A stretch of DNA of 64,000 bases from Qipengyuania atrilutea (GTDB taxonomy: Bacteria > Pseudomonadota > Alphaproteobacteria > Sphingomonadales > Sphingomonadaceae). Location: contig NZ_JABWGV010000001.1 in assembly GCF_013370205.1 (NCBI RefSeq), forward strand, positions 806,001 through 870,000, read 5' to 3'. A program made the translations under genes and the position numbers. The notes beneath the pieces were generated by a model that did not search any database, was not told the origin of the DNA, and saw only the letters and a list, made by a program, of their open reading frames with translations. Below, one piece after another: positions 1 to 6,701 of this stretch; positions within the stretch are counted from its first letter, which is position 1, and the number at the start of each line of letters is the position of its first letter.

Positions 1-235
1 TGCCCGCCTTGCGGCCCCGCTTGGTGATGCGGCCGATGTCGGAATACACCTTCTCTGCCGCCTTTTCGCGGATGTGGCAGGTGTTGAGAACGACCAGATC
101 GGCCTCTTCCCCTTCCGCAGCGGGCGCGATGCCCTGCTCGCCGAGCAGTTCGGCCATGCGCTCGCCGTCGTAGACGTTCATCTGGCAGCCGAAGCTCTTG
201 ACCCGAAAGGTCTTGGGGGATTTTGCCTGTGTCAT
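1..235 (-). CDS. miaB: tRNA-2-methylthio-N6-dimethylallyladenosine synthase MiaB (N-terminal part)
   Basis: This is the first 78 codons of a radical-SAM methylthiotransferase that adds the methylthio group to i6A37 of tRNAs reading UNN codons. The start reads [20 protein letters not shown]. The SFGCQMN and [10 protein letters not shown] segments are the hallmark of the N-terminal UPF0004 domain and include two of its three cluster-binding cysteines. The gene runs off the left edge, so the radical-SAM CxxxCxxC motif and the TRAM domain are not visible. The family is recognised with confidence. MiaB is preferred over its paralogues because of the FGCQMNVYD signature. Confidence 0.93.
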   Translation of the reverse strand, partial: MTQAKSPKTFRVKSFGCQMNVYDGERMAELLGEQGIAPAAEGEEADLVVLNTCHIREKAAEKVYSDIGRITKRGRKAG

Positions 236-286
236 GCGAAGCGCGCCCTCTAAGCCATTCGCGCGCGCCTCGCAACCGACCTCGCG

Positions 287-874
287 CTAATCGATCCGGT
301 AGTCGATCGGCTTGAAGCTGCCCCCGTTCGAGGCATAGGCGGAGCACGCGGTGAGCCCGATAACGCAGTCCATCAGCGCCTCGAAGACCACCCGGTCCCC
401 CGCCTCGCTCGGCGGCGTTTCGACCGACAGCCTGCCGCTCGAACCATCGACCGGCACGTTCATGAACACGTTGAAAGCGCACGGAATGTCGTCTTCGCCA
501 ATGCCCCAGGGCGACAGCGCCTCGGCGAGATTTCCGAAGCATCCGCGGTGAACCGGCTTGTCGGGATAGAAATGCTTGAATGTCGCGGTGCTGCACGGCG
601 TAAGCAGAAAGTCATGTGTGCCGGCCGTATCCTCGACGATCTTCAGCATCCCGTTCGACCGGTTCGACCATAGGGTGTTGCCGGCGGTCAGCTTGATCGT
701 CTGTTCGTAATCGAAGGTCCGCCCGTTCGAGATGACCTCGCGCACGTCGTCCAATCCATAGGCGAGAAGATCGGAGACCTGCGCCCCCTCCGGATCGATT
801 ACGGTAAGCCGCTGTCCTTTCCCGAGTTCGAAAGCGGTCCCCGACCGCGGCGGAATGCGCTGCTTGCCGGTCAT
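287..874 (-). CDS. DUF1989 (urea carboxylase-associated) family protein
   Basis: This 195-residue soluble protein matches the DUF1989 family over its full length: PPRSGTAFELGKGQRLTVID near the start, LWSNRSNGMLKI in the middle, and the conserved CAFNVFMNV plus a Cys-containing C-terminal segment. The family includes the urea carboxylase-associated proteins, some of which are carboxyguanidine deiminase subunits (CgdA/CgdB, established for other bacteria). The gene overlaps the upstream YcgG-family gene by 4 bases, so the two are surely co-translated. No urea or guanidine carboxylase gene lies nearby, so deiminase activity is only a possibility. The exact substrate cannot be read from the sequence. 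Confidence 0.82.
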   Translation of the reverse strand: MTGKQRIPPRSGTAFELGKGQRLTVIDPEGAQVSDLLAYGLDDVREVISNGRTFDYEQTIKLTAGNTLWSNRSNGMLKIVEDTAGTHDFLLTPCSTATFKHFYPDKPVHRGCFGNLAEALSPWGIGEDDIPCAFNVFMNVPVDGSSGRLSVETPPSEAGDRVVFEALMDCVIGLTACSAYASNGGSFKPIDYRID

Positions 875-1551
875 GCGCGCGGATCGCGGAAGGGACAGGT
901 CCAGTCCTCTCCGACTTCCCGCCCGCTGTACTGCCGCGCCTCGCTGCTTTCGCCGAAGCGCGCAAGCATCGGATTGAGGCTGCCGGCGAGATCGAAATCG
1001 CGCGAGAGGATCGCTTCACGCATACGCTCGTACCGGCCCTCGGCGCGCAACCATTCGAACTGGTTGTGCAGGTTGAAGACCAGGATCGGACGTTCGAAGC
1101 GCCGCGCCGGACGCGACGCATTGGGATGCAGTCCGACGACGAAAAAGGCCTCACCGCCGAAACTGAGGGAAAAGTCGGGTTTGGCGGGATCGGCCCCGAC
1201 GCTCTCGTCATACGGCTGACCGAGCCAGGCATCCTTGTCGGAAAGAGATTGCAGCCGTTGCCACATCGCCTTCTCAAAAGCCTCTTCGGACAGGTTGAGA
1301 GGCCCTTCGAATATCACCGCGAGGCTCCGAAACGCGCTCGGCGGATCGTCACGGTCGGCCCATTCGAGCAGCGCTTCGTGTATCTTGAGGTCGTTCCAGC
1401 CGCTCAGCAGGTCACGAGCGTGGCGCACCTCCAGACGGCCGTTCGCAAGCGCCGACTTCGCACCGACGCAGGGAAAGTCGGGTTCGCGAATGTGGTCTTC
1501 GAATGTGCGGCGGGCGGTATCCGGATCTTTTACGGAAAGTGTGTCGAGCAT
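871..1551 (-). CDS. YqcI/YcgG family protein, possible heme-dependent N-hydroxylase
   Basis: This 226-residue protein has the YqcI/YcgG family pattern: FPCVGAKSAL near residue 27, a GLHPNASRPARRF block and NLHNQFEWLR in the C-terminal half. The family contains GntA of guanitoxin biosynthesis and resembles the DcsA-type heme enzymes that hydroxylate guanidino nitrogens. That is knowledge of relatives, not shown here. It is the first gene of a two-gene operon whose second member is DUF1989, a family tied to guanidine/urea chemistry. The His in the HPNASR block is a candidate heme ligand by inference only. Many annotated members have no known function. Confidence 0.8.
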   Translation of the reverse strand: MLDTLSVKDPDTARRTFEDHIREPDFPCVGAKSALANGRLEVRHARDLLSGWNDLKIHEALLEWADRDDPPSAFRSLAVIFEGPLNLSEEAFEKAMWQRLQSLSDKDAWLGQPYDESVGADPAKPDFSLSFGGEAFFVVGLHPNASRPARRFERPILVFNLHNQFEWLRAEGRYERMREAILSRDFDLAGSLNPMLARFGESSEARQYSGREVGEDWTCPFRDPRA

Positions 1552-1627
1552 GGCGTTCTAACGCACAAGGCTCGCTGAGGAACCCAGGAATTAATAAAGT
1601 TTATATGGTTGGCACGTGCGGGAGCGA

Positions 1628-1972
1628 TCAGGCGGCCCGGATCAGTTTCGCAGGGCCGGTAGCGATCGGATCAAGCGCCCGCAAAAGCTGTTCGACAGCC
1701 TGGGGACGAACTAGCCACTGCGCATGCAGGCGTGCTTGCGATCGGTCCCCTTGCGCCAGATTGCGAGCAACCGCCTCGAGACTGCGCTCGTGCGGTGTGA
1801 CGGCTTCGCTTTCGGGAGGAGCAATTCGTACGGGCCCTCGCGCCGCATATTTCAGCACGGACTCGGCGCGTTCGAGCGACCATTTCGCGATTTGCGCGGA
1901 TGCGCCGCGTCCGAATTCACTGTGAGAATGGGCATGGCAACCATGCCAGATCGTGCGAAATTCTTCGATCAT
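1628..1972 (-). CDS. Hypothetical protein behind a Fur box
   Basis: A 114-residue, mostly helical and basic protein that I do not recognise. It begins MIEEFRTIWHGCHAHSHSEF, a short Cys/His-rich stretch that could bind metal. It has no signal peptide and no membrane segment. The start at 1972 is chosen over an in-frame ATG 13 codons upstream because GAGAGG sits 7 bases before it and the upstream ATG lies inside a Fur-box match. The gene is monocistronic. Iron-responsive expression is inferred from the operator, and nothing in the sequence reveals a biochemical role. Confidence 0.6.
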   Translation of the reverse strand: MIEEFRTIWHGCHAHSHSEFGRGASAQIAKWSLERAESVLKYAARGPVRIAPPESEAVTPHERSLEAVARNLAQGDRSQARLHAQWLVRPQAVEQLLRALDPIATGPAKLIRAA

Positions 1973-1995
1973 TGTGATACCTCTCAATCTGCTAT

Positions 1996-2010
1996 TGAGA
2001 ATGATATGCA
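1996..2010. promoter_or_regulatory. Predicted Fur box upstream of the 1628-1972 gene
   Basis: TGAGAATGATATGCA matches 11 of 14 informative positions of the 7-1-7 Fur consensus TGATAATnATTATCA. It is flanked by a TTGCATATCATTCTCAA-like arrangement on the minus strand, typical of proteobacterial Fur operators. It ends 24 bases upstream of the start codon, a position suited to repression. Confidence 0.6.
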
Positions 2011-2046
2011 ACTAGCCGAATGTCAACCACTGGAGATCAGGGCGCA

Positions 2047-2075
2047 TAAAAAAGGCCGGAGCAGTGCCCCGGCCC
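2047..2075 (-). terminator. Rho-independent terminator after the 4-Cys protein gene
   Basis: Read on the minus strand, GGCCGG and CCGGCC form a GC stem around a 9-base loop, followed directly by six T residues. It begins about 20 bases after the stop codon at 2097 and insulates the downstream Fur-box gene, so the two small genes are separate transcription units. Confidence 0.8.
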
Positions 2076-2096
2076 GTTTTAATATATGCAGAAGAT

Positions 2097-2261
2097 CTAT
2101 GCTACGGCGCGCTGCTCTTCTTCCGGTACGAATTCACCGCACCAGTCGTCTGATGCGACCGTTGGCCAATGCGCCTTCTTGTCGCCTTCCGCGGGTGACG
2201 GTGCATACCGACGGCATTCGCTTTGATTATCATTGTAAAACTTGCATTCTGCACACTGCAT
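2097..2261 (-). CDS. 54-residue four-cysteine protein, probably iron-regulated
   Basis: This small soluble protein starts MQCAECKFYNDNQSECRRY and ends near a DDWCGEF motif. Its cysteines (C-x2-C-x8-C and a late WC) suggest a compact metal or Fe-S site, like small HiPIP-like or zinc-ribbon domains. AGGAGA six bases before the ATG at 2261 fixes this start over an ATG ten codons upstream. A near-perfect Fur box lies about 90 bases upstream and a strong terminator follows. I know of similar short Cys proteins with a terminal WCGEF in alphaproteobacteria but no assigned function. Confidence 0.7.
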   Translation of the reverse strand: MQCAECKFYNDNQSECRRYAPSPAEGDKKAHWPTVASDDWCGEFVPEEEQRAVA

Positions 2262-2349
2262 GGCGCTTCTCCTGATCGGTGTTCTTACCAACTCAATGAG
2301 ATGCCGAGCCTAATGTTCCAAAAAAGTAGCAAAAACAATTACTTAGTAT

Positions 2350-2364
2350 TGATAATCATTAGCA
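2350..2364. promoter_or_regulatory. Predicted Fur box upstream of the 4-Cys protein gene
   Basis: TGATAATCATTAGCA matches 13 of 14 informative positions of the 7-1-7 Fur consensus, the best operator match seen in this window. It lies in an AT-rich stretch about 90 bases before the start at 2261. TTGCTA and TACTAA on the minus strand could be -35/-10 elements overlapping the operator. Confidence 0.72.
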
Positions 2365-2430
2365 ATTAACGTTTGTTGCTTGGTCGCTGGAAGTGATGAC
2401 AGAAACCCCGCAAGCAACCAGCGCGCTTCA

Positions 2431-2895
2431 TTAGCTGACGGTCGCCTTGACGATCTTGCCGGGGTTCGCGGGCGGCTCGCCTTTCGGAAGAGCATCGACG
2501 TGCTCCATACCTTCCTCGACCTGGCCCCAAACGGTGTATTGCCCGTCAAGGAAATGCGCGTCGTCGAAGCAGATGAAGAACTGCGAATTCGCGCTGTCGG
2601 GAACCTGCGTGCGTGCCATCGAGCACGTGCCGCGAACATGCGGTTCGCTGTTGAACTCAGCCTTGAGGTCGGGCTTGTCGCTACCGCTCATGCCGGTGCC
2701 GGTCGGGTCGCCGCCCTGCGCCATGAAGCCGGGAATCACGCGGTGGAACACGACGCCGTCGTAGAAACCTTCGCCGGCAAGTTCGGTAATCCGCTCGACA
2801 TGGCCCGGCGCGAGGTCGGGGCGCAGCTTGATGACTACGTCTTTGTTTGCGCCGTCGCCGGTGTCGAGGGTCAGCGTCAGTTTCTGGTCGGCCAT
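2431..2895 (-). CDS. Cyclophilin-type peptidyl-prolyl cis-trans isomerase
   Basis: A 154-residue cytoplasmic cyclophilin that catalyses cis-trans isomerisation of Xaa-Pro bonds. The core signature is complete: FYDGVVFHRVIPGFMAQGGD includes the catalytic Arg of FHRVI, and later come NSQFFICF and the substrate-pocket segment DGQYTVWGQV. There is no signal peptide, so it resembles the cytoplasmic PpiB type. The start at 2895 is preferred to an ATG 12 codons upstream because AGGAGAC sits 8 bases before it. It stands alone, divergent from mgtE. Confidence 0.93.
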   Translation of the reverse strand: MADQKLTLTLDTGDGANKDVVIKLRPDLAPGHVERITELAGEGFYDGVVFHRVIPGFMAQGGDPTGTGMSGSDKPDLKAEFNSEPHVRGTCSMARTQVPDSANSQFFICFDDAHFLDGQYTVWGQVEEGMEHVDALPKGEPPANPGKIVKATVS

Positions 2896-3014
2896 AATCG
2901 CGTGTCTCCTGAATTTGCGTTCGGAGCCCATATAGAGAGGACGCGCGCAGAGTCACGCCCTGCCCCTGCCCCGATCGGCTTGCTTTTCGCCCGCCCCGCC
3001 CTAGAGCGAGCCCA

Positions 3015-4475
3015 ATGGCCGAAGACACCCGCCTCGACGAAGAAGAGCTGATGCTGGCTCCCGCGCCGGAGGAGGAGGCGGAGGAAGACGCGCGCCCCGA
3101 CGACCGCATCGACGACGAGCGGCACGACGAGGAAAACACGCTCAAGGCCGAGTATGTGAACGCGGTCCGCAGCGAGCTCGAAGCGGGCGATGCGGACGCG
3201 GTATACGCGCTGGTCGAGCCGCTTCACCCCGCCGACATCGCCGATTTGCTCGAACTGCTCGACCGCGACGTGCGGCACGAACTCGCAGGCGCAATCACCG
3301 ACCTTATGTCGAGCGAGGTCGTCGCCGAACTCAACGATTACGTACGCGACGACATGATGGAGGCGCTGCCCGCCTCCGCCGTGGCGTCCATTGCCGAACA
3401 GCTCGAAACCGACGACGCGGTGCAGCTGATCGAGGATCTCGACCGGTCGGATCAGCGCGCGATCCTTGCTGAACTCGATGCGGAAGACCGCCACGCGATC
3501 GAGCAGGCGCTCTCCTATCCCGAGGAGACCGCCGGGCGGCTGATGAGCCGCGACTTCGTGGCCGTGCCCGAACATATGACGGTGGGCGATCTCATCGACT
3601 TTCTGCGCGAAGACAGCGGCCTGACCGACGACTTCTTCGAAATTTTCGTGGTCGACCACATGCATCACCCGGTCGGCACCTGTCAGCTATCGTGGATCCT
3701 GCGCACCCCGCGCACCATCGCTCTCGCGGACGTGATGAAGCGCGACCAGACGCTCATCCCCGTCATGCTCGACCAGGAAGAGGTCGCGCTGATGTTCCAG
3801 AAATACGGCCTGATCTCCGCCGCCGTGGTGGACGAGAACGACCGGCTCGTCGGCCAGATGACGGTGGACGACATCGTGCACATCATCTCCGAAGAGGCGG
3901 GTGAGGACGTCATGCTGCTATCGGGCGCAGGTGAAGGCGACATCAACGAGCCGCTGCGCGACGCCTACAAGGCGCGCGTGCGCTGGCTAATCGCTAATCT
4001 CGGCACGGCGCTGATCGCGAGCCTCATCATCGCCGCATTCGGCGCGGCGATCGAGCGGCTGGTGGCGCTCGCCGTGCTCATGCCGATCGTGGCGAGCATC
4101 GGCGGCAATGCCGGCACGCAGACGATGGCGGTGACGGTGCGCGCCATCGCCACCAACCAGCTCACCCGGGCGAACACCGGCCGCATCTTGATGCGCGAAT
4201 TCACGGTCGCCGCTCTCAACGGGGTCACGATCGCGGTCCTGATCGGATTTGCGACCGGGGCCCTGTTCACGCCCACCCTCGGCGTGGTCATCGCCGCGGC
4301 GATGGTCATAAACGTAGTGACGGCAGGCCTCGCCGGCGTGCTCGTTCCGGTCATCTTCGACAGGTTGAAGCAGGACCCGGCGGTCGCGAGCAGCGTCTTC
4401 GTGACGATGATTACCGATTCGATGGGCTTCTTCGCCTTTCTGGGCCTTGCCGTCGCGTCGGGCCTTACGTCTTGA
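3015..4475 (+). CDS. mgtE: Magnesium transporter MgtE
   Basis: A 486-residue Mg2+ channel/transporter of the inner membrane. An acidic, Asp/Glu-rich head (residues 1-45) precedes the MgtE N-domain with HPADIADLLELL (about 60-160). A CBS pair follows (about 165-290), then a C-terminal pore domain of about five membrane segments (from about 330) containing the conserved ASIGGNAGTQT motif. The full domain order and usual length are present. The N- and CBS domains normally sense cytosolic Mg2+ and gate the pore. DUF1489 follows 32 bases downstream and may be co-transcribed. Confidence 0.96.
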   Translation: MAEDTRLDEEELMLAPAPEEEAEEDARPDDRIDDERHDEENTLKAEYVNAVRSELEAGDADAVYALVEPLHPADIADLLELLDRDVRHELAGAITDLMSSEVVAELNDYVRDDMMEALPASAVASIAEQLETDDAVQLIEDLDRSDQRAILAELDAEDRHAIEQALSYPEETAGRLMSRDFVAVPEHMTVGDLIDFLREDSGLTDDFFEIFVVDHMHHPVGTCQLSWILRTPRTIALADVMKRDQTLIPVMLDQEEVALMFQKYGLISAAVVDENDRLVGQMTVDDIVHIISEEAGEDVMLLSGAGEGDINEPLRDAYKARVRWLIANLGTALIASLIIAAFGAAIERLVALAVLMPIVASIGGNAGTQTMAVTVRAIATNQLTRANTGRILMREFTVAALNGVTIAVLIGFATGALFTPTLGVVIAAAMVINVVTAGLAGVLVPVIFDRLKQDPAVASSVFVTMITDSMGFFAFLGLAVASGLTS

Positions 4476-4507
4476 GCGAAAAGCGCGCCGCACTATCTTG
4501 AGGGGCG

Positions 4508-4897
4508 ATGCCGCTCAACATGACCAAGATCGCGTTCGGCGCGCAGAGTTATGCCGATATCGAGAGCTGGTTCGCGAACCGCCCGCGCCTGTCGGTCAAC
4601 ACGCGCTATCGTCCGACCCGGCACGAGGAACTGGTAGGCGGCTCGCTCTACTGGATTCACGAGCACAACCTCGTCGCGCGCTCGCCCATCACCGGCTTCG
4701 AGCAGCAGGATAGCGGGCGCTGGTGGATTCACCTCGAACCGCAGCTCATTCCCGTGCTCCCCCGCCCGAAACGCGCGCACCAGGGCTGGCGCTATCTGAA
4801 GGGCGAGCCACCCCGCGACCTCGAAGAAGGCGAGGAGATCGGCGATCTCATGCCCGGCAAGCTGGCGGGCAAACTCCAGAAACTGGGACTGATCTAG
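4508..4897 (+). CDS. DUF1489 family protein
   Basis: This 129-residue soluble protein matches DUF1489 along its whole length, with the typical opening MTKIAFGAQSYADIESWF from residue 5 and the conserved HRT-like arrangement around RYRPTRHEELVGGSLYWI. The family is common in alphaproteobacteria and has no established function. A start at the internal Met5 is equally possible. Its position just after mgtE suggests shared transcription only. Confidence 0.85.
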   Translation: MPLNMTKIAFGAQSYADIESWFANRPRLSVNTRYRPTRHEELVGGSLYWIHEHNLVARSPITGFEQQDSGRWWIHLEPQLIPVLPRPKRAHQGWRYLKGEPPRDLEEGEEIGDLMPGKLAGKLQKLGLI

Positions 4898-4933
4898 CGG
4901 CTTTGATTACCGACCCGGCGGCCCAGGGGCTCC

Positions 4934-4958
4934 GGAACCAGTTCCATCCCCTTCCGTT
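4934..4958 (+). promoter_or_regulatory. EcfG (general stress response) promoter
   Basis: GGAAC, a spacer of exactly 16 bases, then CGTT: an exact match to the alphaproteobacterial EcfG sigma-factor consensus GGAAC-N16/17-CGTT. It lies 56 bases upstream of the entericidin-like gene at 5015 with no other gene between, so control by the PhyR-NepR-EcfG stress pathway is predicted. Confidence 0.75.
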
Positions 4959-5014
4959 TTGCATCAACCGACGTAACAGCGGAGCGTCGTCGGCCGCACA
5001 AACGGAGAAGGCAC

Positions 5015-5146
5015 ATGAAAAAGCAGATCATCGCGGCTCTCGGCAGCACCGCATTCCTCCTGTCAGCATGCAACACGATCGACGGCGTCGGTGAAGACGT
5101 CGATTCCGCCGCCGATTGCGTCGACGGCGTAGAAGGCAACTGCTGA
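5015..5146 (+). CDS. Entericidin A/B-like small lipoprotein
   Basis: A 43-residue membrane lipoprotein. The signal peptide MKKQIIAALGSTAFLLSAC carries a lipobox (LSAC, Cys19 as acylation site). It is followed by NTIDGVGEDVDSAAD, matching the entericidin family (NTVxGxGxDVxxAG). Two further cysteines near the C-terminus are unusual for the family. Entericidins are stress-associated lipoproteins, a toxin/antidote pair in enterobacteria, and single copies in alphaproteobacteria have unclear roles. GGAG lies 8 bases before the ATG. An EcfG promoter match upstream predicts induction under general stress. Confidence 0.88.
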   Translation: MKKQIIAALGSTAFLLSACNTIDGVGEDVDSAADCVDGVEGNC

Positions 5147-5244
5147 AGCCAGGCCTTTCGGCAACTGACTGACGCAAGGGCGTCGCTTCGTAATGAAGCG
5201 GCGCCCTCGTCGTATGCGCGAACCTGTTACGCAGGATAAATCGC

Positions 5245-5270
5245 GGAACGCAGCCGCGCCGCGCCGCGTT
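5245..5270 (+). promoter_or_regulatory. EcfG (general stress response) promoter
   Basis: GGAAC, 17 bases, CGTT: a second exact match to the EcfG consensus, ending 22 bases before the ATG at 5293. The ribosome-binding site AAAGGAGA fits between the predicted transcription start and the gene. Confidence 0.75.
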
Positions 5271-5292
5271 GGATAGGCAAAAGGAGAATACT

Positions 5293-5538
5293 ATGCCCGA
5301 GCGCCAATCCATGCATCCCGACAACGAACTCATCGACGAGATGAGCGAGAACCCCACACCCGGACATCAGGGTTCGGCAGGAGGCGAGGTCAATCGCCGG
5401 GTCGGTAAACGCGGGGAACAGAACCGCGCAAAGGATCCCGACAACCGCGAGCCGGAAATCGGCTCCGATAACCCAGCGGACGATGCGCAGAAGGGTCCGA
5501 AAACCCGCCACGCGATCCAGGAAGAACGCGAAGACTGA
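5293..5538 (+). CDS. Small hydrophilic, likely disordered stress protein
   Basis: An 81-residue, highly charged protein rich in Asp, Glu, Asn, Gly and Pro, beginning MPERQSMHPDNELIDEM. It has no hydrophobic segment, no cysteine and little predicted order, in the manner of desiccation- or stress-type hydrophilic proteins. The start at 5293 is set by AAGGAGA seven bases upstream. An ATG eight codons earlier would lie on top of the promoter. It sits directly behind an EcfG promoter match and is closed by a strong terminator, so it is a single stress-induced transcription unit. I recognise no named family. Confidence 0.75.
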   Translation: MPERQSMHPDNELIDEMSENPTPGHQGSAGGEVNRRVGKRGEQNRAKDPDNREPEIGSDNPADDAQKGPKTRHAIQEERED

Positions 5539-5554
5539 TCGTCCTCAGAAATGC

Positions 5555-5594
5555 AAAACCCGGCGAGAGTTGTTTGACCCTCGCCGGGTTTTCT
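5555..5594. terminator. Bidirectional terminator between converging genes
   Basis: An 11-bp inverted repeat (AACCCGGCGAG and its complement) encloses a 12-base loop and is flanked by A and T tracts. It serves both the stress gene ending at 5538 (+) and the aldolase gene ending at 5613 (-). Confidence 0.85.
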
Positions 5595-5612
5595 ATGCGA
5601 AATTGAAAAGCG

Positions 5613-6509
5613 TCAGGCTGGCTGCATCGAGGCTGCTTGAATCTCGTCGATGGCTTTGCCCAGCGCGGTGTCGAATTCGCCGTCGTCCATGTCGGCCTGC
5701 AGCACTTCGAGCAGCGCGCGGCTGAAGCTGGCAATCATCCCGTCGTTCTTGGCCAGTTCGCGGCATGCCTCCTCGCGGCTGTAACCGCCGGACAGCGCGA
5801 CGACCTTGAGCACCTTTGGATGATCGACAAGCTGCTTGTAGAGGTTCGGCTCGCTCGGCAGCGTAAGCTTCAGCATGACCCTCTTGCCTTCGGGGACGCG
5901 GTTCAGTTCGTCGAGCATGTGGGTCAGCAGCAGGGCCTCGGCCTGCGGACGGCTTTCGCTCTTCAGCGAGACTTCCGGCTCGAGGATCGGCATCAGTCCG
6001 TAATCGAGGATCTGCAGACCGTAATCCATCTGCTGCGCGACATTCGCCTTGATGCCGGCACCGTCGGCTTCGTGAATGACCGAGCGCATCTTCGTGCCGA
6101 ATACGCCGAGTTCCTTCGCACGTTTGCAGCGCGCTTCGAGGTTCGGCATGTCCTTCATCAGCTGCGCGCCGTTCTCGGTATCGTGCATTCCGTTATCGAC
6201 CTTCAGGAAGGGCACGATCCCTCGGCGGGAAAGCAGCTCGGGGATGGGCGAGCCGTCGTCGGTGCAGCCTTCCATCGTCTTTTCGAACAGGATCGCGCCG
6301 ATGACCTTGCCGCCCCCGAAGCTGGGCGAGGTCACGATACGGCATCGCATCTTGTGAATTTCGGCGAACATCTCCTCGTCGCCCGACCAGGCATCGTCCG
6401 CTACGCCGTATGCCTTCAGCGCCTTCGGGGTCGACCCGCCCGACTGGTCGAGTGCGGCGATGAAGCCTTCGCCGTTGGCGATGCGGTCGGTCATTTCCTG
6501 CGTGTTCAT
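5613..6509 (-). CDS. fda: Class I fructose-bisphosphate aldolase
   Basis: This 298-residue aldolase cleaves fructose 1,6-bisphosphate to DHAP and glyceraldehyde 3-phosphate through a Schiff base. Active-site pieces of class I enzymes are visible: ALDQSGGSTPKAL (Asp21), PFLKVD (Lys103), GTKMRSVI (Lys140), ILEPEV (Glu177/179), and Lys214 in MLKLTLPSEP as the likely Schiff-base lysine. ALSGGYSREEA is the phosphate-binding loop. It is the distal gene of the tkt-gap-pgk-fda set, separated from pgk by 192 bases that hold no other gene and probably its own promoter. Confidence 0.94.
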   Translation of the reverse strand: MNTQEMTDRIANGEGFIAALDQSGGSTPKALKAYGVADDAWSGDEEMFAEIHKMRCRIVTSPSFGGGKVIGAILFEKTMEGCTDDGSPIPELLSRRGIVPFLKVDNGMHDTENGAQLMKDMPNLEARCKRAKELGVFGTKMRSVIHEADGAGIKANVAQQMDYGLQILDYGLMPILEPEVSLKSESRPQAEALLLTHMLDELNRVPEGKRVMLKLTLPSEPNLYKQLVDHPKVLKVVALSGGYSREEACRELAKNDGMIASFSRALLEVLQADMDDGEFDTALGKAIDEIQAASMQPA

Positions 6510-6701
6510 AAGCGTCCTTCGATTTCGTTTTCGCCGGCCCGCGACAGGCCGTGCATTCGTATGCGTGTGCCTGTCGCCTTAACCGGCTCGCTGCACTGCG
6601 GCAACCGGTACGGGACGTAAAAGACATGCAAAAGCAGCGCTGTGCGCTTACGGCACATATTCGGCGCGAAGCCGTCACGCGAGCTGCCGAAGCGGCCCCG
6701 T

